A DNA stretch of 64,000 bases from Hyaloraphidium curvatum (lineage: Eukaryota; Monoblepharomycota; Hyaloraphidiomycetes; Hyaloraphidiales; Hyaloraphidiaceae), in the NCBI GenBank assembly GCA_025558095.1, contig JAIVFI010000004.1, positions 62,001 through 126,000 on the forward strand. The letters run 5' to 3'. A program made the translations under genes and the position numbers. Under the pieces are notes generated by a model. That model saw only the letters and a list, made by a program, of their open reading frames with translations, had not been told where the DNA came from and searched no databases. How positions within the stretch are numbered: position 1 is the stretch's first letter; every line of letters begins with the position of its first letter. Of the stretch, positions 1 through 9,249 are shown piece by piece.

Positions 1-585
1 CGTGGCGTGGTCGTCGACCGTCGTCATCGTGGTTACCTCGAGAATGGGTTCGTGCCCAAAGACACCACACTTGCACGAGCCCTGGACATCGGGAAAACCT
101 CGACCGACATCGTCATCCGCCGCGTGGGCGCTCGTTCTGACCTCGTCGACGTCACCGTTGTTACCCCCAGCGTCACGGCCTCGCGCTCGACGGACTCCCG
201 CAACGAGACCTCGCTCCTGCGCCGCGCTGTTCAGAAGAAGGCGACGGCCCTTGCCAACCAGTTCTACGTTCCCGATCCCCCCGTGCACAACCTCGTTTGG
301 TTTGCGGTCTCGACCTTCGGCCGCCTGCACGACGTGGCGGACGAACAGCTCCGTGTTTGGTCTCGAGAGATCTCTCCCCCGCGCACCAAATCCGACGGCA
401 AAGACTGGGATGTCGATGGTCTCATGGCCCGCCAGACCGGCCGTCTGCGCGCCGTTGTTCAGCGGGGGCGCGTACTGGGTTGCCAACAGCTTATGAACAG
501 GTTCAAGGAAGCCTGTACCCGGCAGCTCGGCGGACATCTAACCCCTCCCCTCTTCCCCGAATTCAATGTATATGGCGTGACGTGA
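1..585 (+). pseudogene. C-terminal fragment of a non-LTR-type reverse transcriptase ORF
   Basis: The reading frame is already open at the window edge and ends at 583-585. It shows the layout seen after the RT domain in many fungal and oomycete LINE-like polyproteins: a DIVI...VDVTVV strand pair, a basic KKATALANQFY helix, the phrase STFGRLHDVA, and near the end LMARQTGRLRAVVQRGR, which resembles the usual RQLSVALQRGNA tail. That region is usually considered a restriction-like or RNase-associated C-terminal domain. No RT catalytic core is inside the window, so completeness cannot be judged; I call it a fragment because nothing else of an element follows it. The alternative is an unrelated host protein. 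The assignment rests on motif memory only. Confidence 0.45.
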
Positions 586-988
586 TGTATCGGGGTTGGG
601 GGGCGCTCAGCGCCTGTGATAGAGATCTGATCGCCAATGCACAGCGCTGCCTCACGCAAGATGCAGCCAAGCAGGAAGACCAGGGATAGAAGAATTGGTT
701 AGGACCGCTTCGATCCCGAGGTAGGCTTCGCAAAGAGCCCAGCACTACGCACCGCGAGAAGCCTGACCACGAAACACGCGCAACATTGAGCTCAACGTCA
801 ATTGCGAATCCGATCGTCAGCTGATGAATTCCTTCGATGCCCTGGCACAAGCCTTCAATGATCTGGCTGGAGATTTGCAGTGGATGGTTATTTTTTGACA
901 CTTGTTGGGTGTTTTGTGAGCCCGGGATTGGGTCGAGTGACGTGTCGCTTGTTCCGACCAAGTACCTTTCGGAGGAACCGCCACCGAA
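586..988. other. intergenic, nothing recognised
   Basis: This stretch lies between the RT fragment and the Cys-pair gene. It has no convincing ORF on either strand and no poly(A) tail, target-site duplication or repeat that would mark the 3' end of the retroelement. Confidence 0.5.
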
Positions 989-1738
989 ATGCCCCGCGAG
1001 TTGCTGCTGCTCCGCTACCGCATCTACGAAGCGACCACCGGCGGCTACCTCAGCTTCGAGGCGTTCCCGCTCCCGCTCCAAGCCTGGCAGGAGTCCGAAG
1101 CCGCCGGCCGCGCGACGGACGGACTGTTCTCCCCCGCGGCCGATTGGGAGCAGTCTCTGCTCGGTGCAAGGGCGTGGCAGTGTTCCGTTTGCCAGGCCCC
1201 CGCCGAGCTTTCGGAGCGCGGCAACAGCATCAGGGAGGCCACGGTCGAGAACGACCTGCCCAGTCCCTCTGCGGAAGGCATCGTGCTGGTCGAGCGGTAT
1301 CCCACGTGCGGTGCCGAAGCTTGCAAGCATGCTGCTGCCCGGGAAGCGAAGGCCAGGATCGATACCGTGTTTGCCGAGGAGGCTTTCGTGCTGCCGGAGG
1401 TCCGGCTCGCCATCCGCCCGGCGCTCGGGCAGCCTTTGCACCAAATCGACCAATCGAGGGGCTTTTTCCTCGATGTTCCTGCGCGGGAGATCACCGTCGA
1501 GCGCTTGGTGGAGGGGCTGGGTGCCGAGACCCATCGTTGGTCGCGCAGGGCGATCGTGGAAGCCGGGGACAAGTGCGCGGCCTGCGGAGCCAAGTGCAAA
1601 GGTTTCGCGACCGAGATAAAGCCGTTGGTTCCGGGGGAAGCTCTTGTGATCGTGCCCGTCTTGGTGACCGCCGTGCCGACCTGCGGTGCGAAGGACTGCG
1701 TCGAGAGGATTGATGCGGTGGGCTTCAACGACGACTGA
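989..1738 (+). CDS. hypothetical protein with two copies of a Cys-pair (putative zinc-binding) module
   Basis: This is an intronless 249-aa protein of no family I recognise. It contains the same cysteine layout twice. Copy 1 has WQCSVCQAPAE followed later by YPTCGAEACK; copy 2 has DKCAACGAKCKG followed by VPTCGAKDCVERI. Each half therefore has a CxxC pair and, 50-60 residues on, a C-x4-C pair next to a hydrophobic VLVERY/VIVPVLV strand, and each ends in a similar E/A-R-I-D-x-V segment. The pattern is what a tandemly duplicated zinc-ribbon or treble-clef fold would give. I chose the ATG at 989 because it precedes the first conserved block. Binding of metal and function are inference only. Confidence 0.6.
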   Translation: MPRELLLLRYRIYEATTGGYLSFEAFPLPLQAWQESEAAGRATDGLFSPAADWEQSLLGARAWQCSVCQAPAELSERGNSIREATVENDLPSPSAEGIVLVERYPTCGAEACKHAAAREAKARIDTVFAEEAFVLPEVRLAIRPALGQPLHQIDQSRGFFLDVPAREITVERLVEGLGAETHRWSRRAIVEAGDKCAACGAKCKGFATEIKPLVPGEALVIVPVLVTAVPTCGAKDCVERIDAVGFNDD

Positions 1739-1788
1739 AAGAGCAGCAAGATGACTTGCGCTATCAGCTTGTACATCTGTACGTGTAG

Positions 1789-2832
1789 CTAGACTTGCTT
1801 CTTCACGCTTCCTCCGACCGCCGCGGAGGCGAACGCCTTCCTGCTCTCCTCCCCCGACGCCAGCCTCTCCCTGACCTCGGCCTCCCTGGCCTCGTCCTCC
1901 GCGACGAACCTGTCGTCGAACGTCGTCGCGAGCTCCTTCAGCCCCCTGATCGCCCCCACCGACCTCGCCCTGCCGTCCTCGTCCCTCGCATACTTCAGCA
2001 GGAACTCGGTGCCGTGCTCGAGCGCCGTCTTACCCGGCGCCGCCTTCTCGTCCGCCAACCCGATCGCCACGGCCTCCTCGGGCCCGATCAATGGGCTCTG
2101 CCCGTACGCCCGCATGAACCGGCCCCTGCTCCGGCCCAGCAGCCTGAACACCTTGCTCCCGCCCTCCCACGCGGTGGCCAGCCCCATGCGGACCTGCACG
2201 AAGCGGAACTTGGTCGTGTCGGCGGCGACCCGGTGGTCCATGTGGGCTGCAATCTCCGTGCCGCCCCCAAGAGTATAACCGTCCAGCGCGGCGAGGCTGA
2301 CCAGCGGGAGCCGGCGCAGGCGGTGCAAGGTGCGCGTGATGAGCGCCGTGATCAAACCGCGGAGGTCTGCGGCTCCGGCTCCGGCGGGGACGCCGGTAAG
2401 ATCAAATCCCGCGCAGAAGGTGTTGCCCTGGCCGGCCACGAGCACGGCAACGAGGGAGCGGCCCGGTTCCTCCGCCGCGGAGCCCTGGGCGCAGATGGAC
2501 TCCAGGCGGTCCACGGCGTCGGCGAGTTCGGCGGCCATCTTGCCGCTGATCGCGTTGCGCTTTGCCGGCTGCGAGAGCTGCAGCAGCGCGATGCCCGGTG
2601 CGTGAGACAGATTGAGCGCAACGGTGCCGCCGCCGATCCCGCGGATACGCTCGCGGAGGTCGGCAGCGGGGTCCGAGGAGGACGCGCAGGGGGCGGCGCG
2701 GGGAGACGCGTGGGGGACATTCGAAGGCCGCGCGGCAAGGTGCGACGCGAGAAGCGCGAGCCGGGCACGTCCAGCGCCCGCTCCGGTCGTCTTGCAGATC
2801 ATTTCCTTCTGAGGCATGACAAGAGAGTCCAA
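1789..2832 (-). CDS. ECHDC1: enoyl-CoA hydratase/isomerase-fold protein, ethylmalonyl-CoA decarboxylase (ECHDC1) type
   Basis: This is a crotonase-fold protein, up to 347 aa. The core begins IGGGTVALNLSH and LLQLSQPAKRNAISGKM, followed by the first oxyanion-hole strand NTFCAGFDL and the second, DGYTLGGGTEIAAH. The downstream phrase KFRFVQVRMGLATAWEGGS follows animal ECHDC1 (ethylmalonyl-CoA decarboxylase, a metabolite-proofreading enzyme that removes aberrant ethylmalonyl-CoA) more closely than generic hydratases. Three in-frame Mets (residues 1, 6 and 11) lie before an Arg/Ala-rich leader; the third gives the best mitochondrial-type start, but I cannot decide. It is transcribed in the same direction as the ECHDC3-like gene about 100 bp upstream. 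The family is secure; the ECHDC1 subtype is likely. No intron is needed. Confidence 0.75.
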   Translation of the reverse strand: MDSLVMPQKEMICKTTGAGAGRARLALLASHLAARPSNVPHASPRAAPCASSSDPAADLRERIRGIGGGTVALNLSHAPGIALLQLSQPAKRNAISGKMAAELADAVDRLESICAQGSAAEEPGRSLVAVLVAGQGNTFCAGFDLTGVPAGAGAADLRGLITALITRTLHRLRRLPLVSLAALDGYTLGGGTEIAAHMDHRVAADTTKFRFVQVRMGLATAWEGGSKVFRLLGRSRGRFMRAYGQSPLIGPEEAVAIGLADEKAAPGKTALEHGTEFLLKYARDEDGRARSVGAIRGLKELATTFDDRFVAEDEAREAEVRERLASGEESRKAFASAAVGGSVKKQV

Positions 2833-2937
2833 ATCTCCGTGCGCGCTGTTGCAGGTGGGACGGTGTTTGAGGTGGACGCGTCCCTTTGACAGAGTGAAGA
2901 TTCCCGACTCTCTTCCTTCGATTCTTGCTGCAGCAGA

Positions 2938-3987
2938 TCACTTCCATACAGGCTTCCGCTTCTCGAGCCACGCCCTCTGTCCCTCCTTCGAATCGTCCAG
3001 CTCCCGGATCTCCACCATCACCCGGGCCGCCAGCGCCAGGGCCTCCTCGAGCGGGAGCTCGCGCTGCCTGTGGAACGCCCACTTGCCCACAAAAGTCGTC
3101 TGCCCGCTCCTCGAGCCGACCGACTCCGCCATCTGCTCCGCGTAGAGGTGGGGATCTTCGCCGTCAGGGACCACCTCGGAGATCAGGCCTATGTCCAGCG
3201 CCTGCTCGGCCGAGACGGGCTGCGCGGTAGCGAGCATCCGGAAAATCCGGGCCGGGGAAACGAGCCGCGACGGCGGTACCGACGGCAGGGTGCAGAATCC
3301 GCCGAGGTTGACCCCGGGAAATTGGAACCTCGCGTTGTTCGAAGCCAGTGTCACGTCAGAGGAAGCGAAAATCCCGAGACCACCCGCGGTCACGAGCCCG
3401 TCCGCAACGGCGATGACCGGCTGCGGCAGCCTCCTCAGCGCCAGCGTGATGTCGGCGCAGGTCCTGAAGATATCCGCGCGGTGCTCCCTGGTCGCTGCAG
3501 CCAGTTCACGGAGGTCGTGCCCCGACGACCACACGCGCTTGGCAGGTTCCTGGTCCCCATAATTGGCGCGCAGCAACACGCAGCGGATGGAAGTGTTCGC
3601 CCCGGACCGATCCAGCGACCCGGGAAGGTCGTCCAGGTCTACCCAGTTGTCCCGATAGGTCCACTCCGGGTTCACGGCGGCGATGCAGGCCCCGAGGTGC
3701 CGCAGGGTGCGAAGGGAAAGCGCGTTGCGCGTCGCGGGGGAGTCCAGGGTGACGGTCGCGACCCGCTTGGCGCGATCGATGCGGAGGGTGACGGGGGGCG
3801 GGCCCGAGTCGCTGCCGGTCAATGGGTTCGAAACGGCCTCCAAGCCGGGCGTGCCACGCGTGGCAGCGCTGCAAGAGAAAGCACGCGTGGTGGCGGGCAG
3901 CAAATGCCGGAGAAGGTTCGAAGAAGGCTTCATTTCGGTGTACGTCCTCCGGGTATTTGTACTGGCGTCGCGATCGGCCACCGCCAT
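2938..3987 (-). CDS. ECHDC3: enoyl-CoA hydratase domain-containing protein 3 (ECHDC3)-like, probably mitochondrial
   Basis: This is a single-exon crotonase-fold protein. Diagnostic stretches are PATRNALSLRTLRHL, VWSSGHDLRELA (first oxyanion loop), VIAVADGLVTAGGLGIFAS, the PGVNLGGFCTLPSV segment and the C-terminal EGQRAWLEKRKPVWK, all of which follow ECHDC3 rather than canonical ECHS1. Met19 (3933) starts a presequence-like MKPSSNLLRHLLPATTRAF, so translation from there with mitochondrial import is plausible; Met1 is also in frame. There is an insertion of about 25 residues after the first beta strand compared with the animal protein. It neighbours an ECHDC1-like gene in the same orientation. 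The exact substrate is unknown; in animals ECHDC3 is linked to fatty-acid and insulin-related metabolism. Confidence 0.78.
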   Translation of the reverse strand: MAVADRDASTNTRRTYTEMKPSSNLLRHLLPATTRAFSCSAATRGTPGLEAVSNPLTGSDSGPPPVTLRIDRAKRVATVTLDSPATRNALSLRTLRHLGACIAAVNPEWTYRDNWVDLDDLPGSLDRSGANTSIRCVLLRANYGDQEPAKRVWSSGHDLRELAAATREHRADIFRTCADITLALRRLPQPVIAVADGLVTAGGLGIFASSDVTLASNNARFQFPGVNLGGFCTLPSVPPSRLVSPARIFRMLATAQPVSAEQALDIGLISEVVPDGEDPHLYAEQMAESVGSRSGQTTFVGKWAFHRQRELPLEEALALAARVMVEIRELDDSKEGQRAWLEKRKPVWK

Positions 3988-4121
3988 CTCTCGCAGGGTA
4001 AGTCGCCTCGAACCGGGTCCGATGAAGCGACTGAAACTGCTCTACAATGAGAGATACACAATTGCTGTACTAGAGACAGGAATCCAGAGAAAGACTCCAG
4101 CAGACCCCGACGAAGCCTTTT

Positions 4122-6893
4122 TCACCTGACAAGCACCTCCTCCACATACTTCATGCTCGGATCGGCCTTCCACAGCGTCACCAGCGCGTCCGCGCACCCG
4201 GCCGCCGTGCGCAGATGGTTCCCGATCCGCCTGAGCAGGGCCACGTGGTGCTGGAACCTGACGACGCACTCGCGCGCGCGACAGCGGACAAACTCGGGCA
4301 CCTGAGCCGGCGGGGCGGCGGAGGATCCCGGGGCGGGGTCGGCGGGGACGAAGGAGAGGCCGGGAAAGAGCGGGTCGGCGGCCTTGGAGGAGACCGAAAC
4401 CGCATCGTCGTCCGCGTCCCCCTCGCCCCCCTTCTCCGCCGCCGCGATGCAAGCCATGGCCAGGTCGCGCAGCGCGGAATGGTTCGAGATGTCCCTCGTC
4501 GAGTAGTGCAGCGACGCCCCCGTGCGGCCGTCCCCGCGGGCAAGCGCGACCAGCTGCCGCAGCTCCTCGAGCCAGATCGAGGCGGTGTAGTACAGCCCCG
4601 TGACCAGGTTCGCCGGCGGCGCGAGGTACGGGAACCAGCCTGCCGACTGCGGCCCCGGCCCGCTCCCGCCGCCGGCCCAGCGCAGCTCCACCGCCAGCGC
4701 GAGGTCCGTGATTCGGCGGGCGCACTGCAGCGCGGATCCGTAGTCGTCCGAATCCACCCACCGCACCTCGTCCGTCACGCACCGCAGGGAATGCATCTCA
4801 GGCCCGCGGACGACGAAAAGCGCGCAGTGGTAGAGCCACAGGAGCACCGCCCACTCGACGTCGAACGTGCCCGCGGCGAAATTCTCCCTCCCCCCTTCGG
4901 CGAACCTGACGAACCGCACCGCGCCCAGCCCGTCCCTCCATTCGCGGTCGGCGGCATCGTTCCCCGGCTCCGACGGCGGCCTCGACCCGATCGTGCGCTC
5001 GTCGAGCTGCCGCACCGCGGCGGGCACGCGCTGCCAGTACTGCGTGCGAAGCTCGTCCTCCAGCGCCGCGATCCGCACCAGGAACTCCTCATGGGAAACG
5101 ATGCCGCCCTTGAACCTGCGCATGGTGGAGTATACTGCGCGCTGGATCCGCGCGAGCATCAAAAAGAGCGGGCGGCGGTCTCCCTCCGCAAACGACGTGG
5201 GTATGGCGCGGAGGGCCGGCGAGCAGGGCGCGAGCGAGACGAGCCTCGAGGGCGGGTTAATCCGCTGCGGTAGCAGGATGGCGGGGGTGTTGCTCCCCGC
5301 CATGAACCACGCGTAGTCGTTGCAGGGCAGGTCCGCCGCCACGTCCTCCTCCACGATCGCGGCGGGCGCGCCCATCCCCGACACGAAGATCGAGTCCTGG
5401 GCGAACAGCCGCCAGAATGTGCGCCGGCGCTCCTCGTTGCTGATCCACTCGTCCGCCGTCGCCGGGCCGCCGTGGCCCACCTGCACCGGGTCAGCCTGCA
5501 GCCCCAGCCTGCGCGCGAGGGCGAGCGCGACCCCGTGCAGCTGGTGCGCCTTCATGAACTCGCCCTGCTCGACCATGTGCTCCACGCACCACGACATCGC
5601 GATCACCGTCCCCACGTTGCCGTTTCCCGAGAGGACGACGTCGGGGAGGAGCAGCATCACGCGGTCGAGGAAGGCGCGGACGACCGAGCGCGGCCGGAGG
5701 GTGAGCCGCGAGGCGCGGAGGAGGAGCGCGTTCAGGAGGAAGGGGTCGATGCCCGAGGGCGGGGTGGCAGAGAGGTAGGTGAGGAAGTGCGGCAGGTGGA
5801 GGTCGAAGGACGAGGGTTCGATGGTGCGGACCGCGTCGAGGAGGATGGAAGAGAGGTCGGGGTCCGCGGGGAGGGGAGCCAGGGCGTCGAATGGGCCGAG
5901 CTGGCGCGGCACCGGGTTGAAGAAATCGGGCACCCCCGCATCGTGCCCCGCAAAGCTTCCGGCCCAGTGCGCCATGCCCTGCACCAGGGCCGGGATGGGC
6001 GGCGCAGCGGGCTGCACGACCATGTGCGGGGCCGGCAGGGGAAGGGCGACCGTCTGAAGTCCCGCTCCGGTCCAGTCCGGCATGGGGAGGCCTTCAGAGT
6101 CCACGGTCAGAATCTGGCTGCCCGACGTCGTCGAAAGTTGCGCGCTGCTTAGGTACGGGCTGCCCAGCTGGGCCGAGTAGAGGGTCGAAGACGAGCTGCC
6201 GTTGAAATGCTCCTCGAGGCCCGTCGCCATGGTCTGAAGGGACGAGCTGCGGACCGTCCTCGACGCCGCGGTGGGAGACATGGGCAGAGCAGCCATCCTC
6301 ATCCGACCCAAGGCAAAGTCCGATGGCAGGGCGATCTGGATCCCGCCCGATGCTGACCGCACCACCTCGGGCAAGGCAAGGTGGGGCGACTGCGGCCCGC
6401 CGGCGACCTGCCCGCCGTATCCGCCGGCACCCAGCACAAAGAGGGCCGAGGCTGCGTTTGCGGATTCGGCCCTCCGCATCGGCAGCATGGGCTCGTCGAG
6501 GAAGGCCGCCCCGAGTCCGTCCATATCGATGTTGCCCACTTTCGGCGTAACGGAGCCCGAACGGGAGCTTTTCGGGCCGACAGTGACCGGCAACTCCGAA
6601 AGGTTGCTCCGAATAGCCTCCAGCGTCGGCGGGTTCCTGACCAGGCGCTCCCGCACCGGCCCTGAAGGGCGGTTCCTTGGCCGCTTGGGCTTCGTCCCGT
6701 CCTCCGGTTGTTCCAGTTTGACTCTCCCCTTGGGACCCCGCTTCTGCAGCACGGTGGGATAGACGCACTGCAGGCCTTTTTCGGCACAGCGCTCGCAGGT
6801 CGGGCGGTGGCCCGAGCATCGCGAATGGAGGTCGCGGCAGTGGTCGCACCTGGGGCGTGCCGGGCCGCTAGAATCGCGCCGGAAAGTGCGCAT
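4122..6893 (-). CDS. fungal Zn(2)-Cys(6) binuclear cluster transcription factor
   Basis: This is a 923-aa protein read without introns. Residues 16-43 form a perfect C-x2-C-x6-C-x6-C-x2-C-x6-C cluster (C16, C19, C26, C33, C36, C43) followed by the basic linker KRGPKGRVK. A long low-complexity segment leads to a fungal-specific middle homology region (roughly 380-650) with the typical VIAMSWCVEHMV and EERRRTFWRLFAQDS phrases. This class is essentially fungal and acts in the nucleus. The ATG at 6893 lies close to the cluster. A 5' exon is also possible: the frame 6868-7389 carries a GTGAGG donor and a TTCTAG acceptor only 45 nt apart that would join just before the cluster. Targets are unknown; it is the only DNA-binding regulator near the fatty-acid and channel genes. 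Confidence 0.85.
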   Translation of the reverse strand: MRTFRRDSSGPARPRCDHCRDLHSRCSGHRPTCERCAEKGLQCVYPTVLQKRGPKGRVKLEQPEDGTKPKRPRNRPSGPVRERLVRNPPTLEAIRSNLSELPVTVGPKSSRSGSVTPKVGNIDMDGLGAAFLDEPMLPMRRAESANAASALFVLGAGGYGGQVAGGPQSPHLALPEVVRSASGGIQIALPSDFALGRMRMAALPMSPTAASRTVRSSSLQTMATGLEEHFNGSSSSTLYSAQLGSPYLSSAQLSTTSGSQILTVDSEGLPMPDWTGAGLQTVALPLPAPHMVVQPAAPPIPALVQGMAHWAGSFAGHDAGVPDFFNPVPRQLGPFDALAPLPADPDLSSILLDAVRTIEPSSFDLHLPHFLTYLSATPPSGIDPFLLNALLLRASRLTLRPRSVVRAFLDRVMLLLPDVVLSGNGNVGTVIAMSWCVEHMVEQGEFMKAHQLHGVALALARRLGLQADPVQVGHGGPATADEWISNEERRRTFWRLFAQDSIFVSGMGAPAAIVEEDVAADLPCNDYAWFMAGSNTPAILLPQRINPPSRLVSLAPCSPALRAIPTSFAEGDRRPLFLMLARIQRAVYSTMRRFKGGIVSHEEFLVRIAALEDELRTQYWQRVPAAVRQLDERTIGSRPPSEPGNDAADREWRDGLGAVRFVRFAEGGRENFAAGTFDVEWAVLLWLYHCALFVVRGPEMHSLRCVTDEVRWVDSDDYGSALQCARRITDLALAVELRWAGGGSGPGPQSAGWFPYLAPPANLVTGLYYTASIWLEELRQLVALARGDGRTGASLHYSTRDISNHSALRDLAMACIAAAEKGGEGDADDDAVSVSSKAADPLFPGLSFVPADPAPGSSAAPPAQVPEFVRCRARECVVRFQHHVALLRRIGNHLRTAAGCADALVTLWKADPSMKYVEEVLVR

Positions 6894-7945
6894 CGCGGCT
6901 CACCCACCTCACGGTAATGTATTTGCGCACCTTGCCGTTGGCGTGCGTCTGCACCGCGGGGTGCGGACCTTCGCTCGCCGGCGGCGCGCCGACCGCAGCC
7001 ACAAAACCCCCCGGCTGCGGCCCGGCGCCGGGGAGGACGCCCAGCGCCGCCATGCGATCGGCCTGCGCGCGCTCCGCCGCCCCGTCCGCCGGAAAAGCCT
7101 CCGCCGGCGACGCTGCCGGTTCCCGCCCCTTTGCTCGCGGCCGCCCCGCGTCGGGCACGAACGCCTCCGCCGGCCCGAGCGGCTGGAAAACCCCACCGCC
7201 GACCGCCTGCAGAGCGTGCTGCACCGCTTCGCCGGCGCCGGACGCAACGGGCGGCACGGTTGAGTTGCAGGTGTGGCCGCGCTGGAGCGGGGAACGTTCG
7301 CGGGTCCACACGGAACATCCTCCGGGCCTCGTCCGCGGATTTACCACCAAGTACACTTCGGATCGCGTGTCGCAACTGTCGCCGTCCACAGCATTCTAGT
7401 CTGTTCTGAATGCCTGATTAGGAGATTGGTTCGCCGAACCCGGGCTCGTTCATCGGCGAGAGCTCGCTTATGGTGAAGGTGGACGTGGCTTCCTCGACGC
7501 AAACAATTCAGATCGCGGTTGCTCGTCACGTCGAAAAGGAGTAATCGAGTAGCTGAGAGGAATTGCTCCACCGATTCCGTACTACTTAGTTTCACTCATC
7601 AAAGGCTTTGTTCGCGCGGAACGACATATTGTCTTCAATCGAACGACAGGGCTTTTTTCTTTACTACAGATACGCTCCTGGGAATGCAGTCCTTCCTTTA
7701 ATCCTTCCTGGCCTCGCGCTGACAATCGGCACCTGTGCCAGCACCTCGCGATCCCGCAGCGCGAACACCGGCTCAACTTCATCTCGCCCTGCTGCTAACC
7801 GCACCGATCGCAGCTGTCAACACGGGACACACATCGGCGGTATGAGATCGGACCAGCAGAAAGCGGTATGGTGGTGCCGCCGGGAAAGGAATCCGAACCA
7901 TCAACCAGCGCCACGCGTGCACGTGGCATCGTCCCATAATGAGCG
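6894..7945. other. upstream region of the Zn2Cys6 gene; possible 5' exon, otherwise nothing recognised
   Basis: Positions 6894-7389 are GC-rich and open on the minus strand, so they may hold the transcription factor leader or an untranslated first exon. Positions 7390-7945 are less GC-rich and have only short overlapping ORFs with no family resemblance. They form the 3' side of the ligand-gated channel gene. Confidence 0.4.
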
Positions 7946-9073
7946 TCACTGCTTGGGCAAAACGATGTCGCCCGGCAGCACGGCGTACCGCGCCTGCTTC
8001 CCCGCCGCCTCGTCCTTGAGCTCCTCCCAGGGCTGCGAAAACCCGTCCGCGAGGGCCGTGTTCACGATCTGCACGTGGAAAGCGATCCAGCAGACGAGCA
8101 AGCCGATCGCCGAGGCTCGGTCCACGGGGACCCTCCGCGCGGGCGCCAGCAGGTGCCCGAGCACGGTCTGGAGGACAACCAGGAGCAGGGCAAAGTACGA
8201 CACGAAAAAGTACTTGTCCAGGAGCGTGAGGGCCGGGGTTTTGGGGATCTCGCTGGCAACGACAAATTTGAAGGTCACGAGCGTCAGGAGGAGCGTGAGA
8301 ATGATCGACATGCGGCCGCCGACGTCCTCGCAGCCCATGAGGAACGCGATCGGCGACAGGCAGACGATGAGGAAGACGATGAGCACGATGTTGTAGAGGA
8401 AGTAGCGCCACTGCCGCTCCACGCGCAGCGACACCGTGATCCTCAGCTCGTCCGACTGGCCGGCCGCGACGGAGGTGCCCACGATCGGGCTGATGGCGCT
8501 CCATCCGGCGACCGAGGGCGAGCACGTGAAGCTCGCCATGCTCCTCCAGTCGTGCTTGTCCGGCACGTAGTTCGGGGCCTCAGAAACTGCTCGGAACTCC
8601 TTGGTCTTCAGGCAGATTCGGATGGTCAGAAACTGCCGGTCAAACGGGAACCGATCCAGCTCGAGCTCCTCGTACAGCACGGCCTTGAAGTGGATCATCT
8701 CGCTGACGACACTGTTGCGGACGCGGAACACGGGCGGTCCGAAGAGCGAGAACTCGACCGCGTTCTCGAACACGGCGTCAGGATCCACCGGCTGGTTCGC
8801 GCCATCGTCGTCGGGCGATTCGAACTTGGCGTCCTCCCAGAAAAAGTTCAGATATCCGGAGATTGCAAATTGCTGCGCGACGGGGTCGATGGATTCGAGG
8901 CGGCAGTTCAGCGAGAACCAGACGTCGGTCCTCTTCCCGAACGTGGCCGTTGGTGTCGGCAGCTCCTCGGACGAGGCCGCGCGCGTCAAGTCCCCCGATG
9001 CAGTGCCGTCCACGACACGAGTGCCGCGGAATCGAAGCTGGGCATCCGGTTCTGCGATGGCGATGGCGCTCAT
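7946..9073 (-). CDS. pentameric ligand-gated ion channel (Pro-loop / Cys-loop receptor family) subunit
   Basis: This is a 375-aa protein with the full pLGIC layout. It has a beta-rich N-terminal domain (about 50-220), the Pro-loop LDRFPFDRQFL at 139-149, then four hydrophobic segments: M1 224-246, M2 about 254-273, M3 287-310 and M4 320-342. Both Cys-loop cysteines are absent, as in prokaryotic and many protist members. Numbering M2 from R254 as 0', the pore lines up as S2', T6', L9' and T13', with the invariant 9' leucine gate, and the M2-M3 loop reads EIPKTP, very close to the bacterial LPKT. There is no acidic residue at -1', so cation selectivity is not supported. An unusual lysine sits at 15'. 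I see no clear signal peptide, which is odd for an extracellular N-terminus. Ligand and membrane are unknown. Confidence 0.88.
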   Translation of the reverse strand: MSAIAIAEPDAQLRFRGTRVVDGTASGDLTRAASSEELPTPTATFGKRTDVWFSLNCRLESIDPVAQQFAISGYLNFFWEDAKFESPDDDGANQPVDPDAVFENAVEFSLFGPPVFRVRNSVVSEMIHFKAVLYEELELDRFPFDRQFLTIRICLKTKEFRAVSEAPNYVPDKHDWRSMASFTCSPSVAGWSAISPIVGTSVAAGQSDELRITVSLRVERQWRYFLYNIVLIVFLIVCLSPIAFLMGCEDVGGRMSIILTLLLTLVTFKFVVASEIPKTPALTLLDKYFFVSYFALLLVVLQTVLGHLLAPARRVPVDRASAIGLLVCWIAFHVQIVNTALADGFSQPWEELKDEAAGKQARYAVLPGDIVLPKQ

Positions 9074-9249
9074 TTTGCGATGTGGTTTTGGAGGTGGCGC
9101 GCCCCGGGCGGTGCTCGGCGGCGACGAAACGCGTGAACAGGTGACTCCACAAAACGTGTATTCACTCGACGTCGGTGCTACTGGTCTGCGATCGTCCTAC
9201 AAAACAAACTCGCACATGGCGGGCGTTTTCCGGGCCGGCGACGCGCCGA

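Noticed and set aside
3825-3850. tRNA B-box-like GGTTCGAA
   Set aside because: No cloverleaf or A box nearby; it is inside the ECHDC3-like coding sequence.
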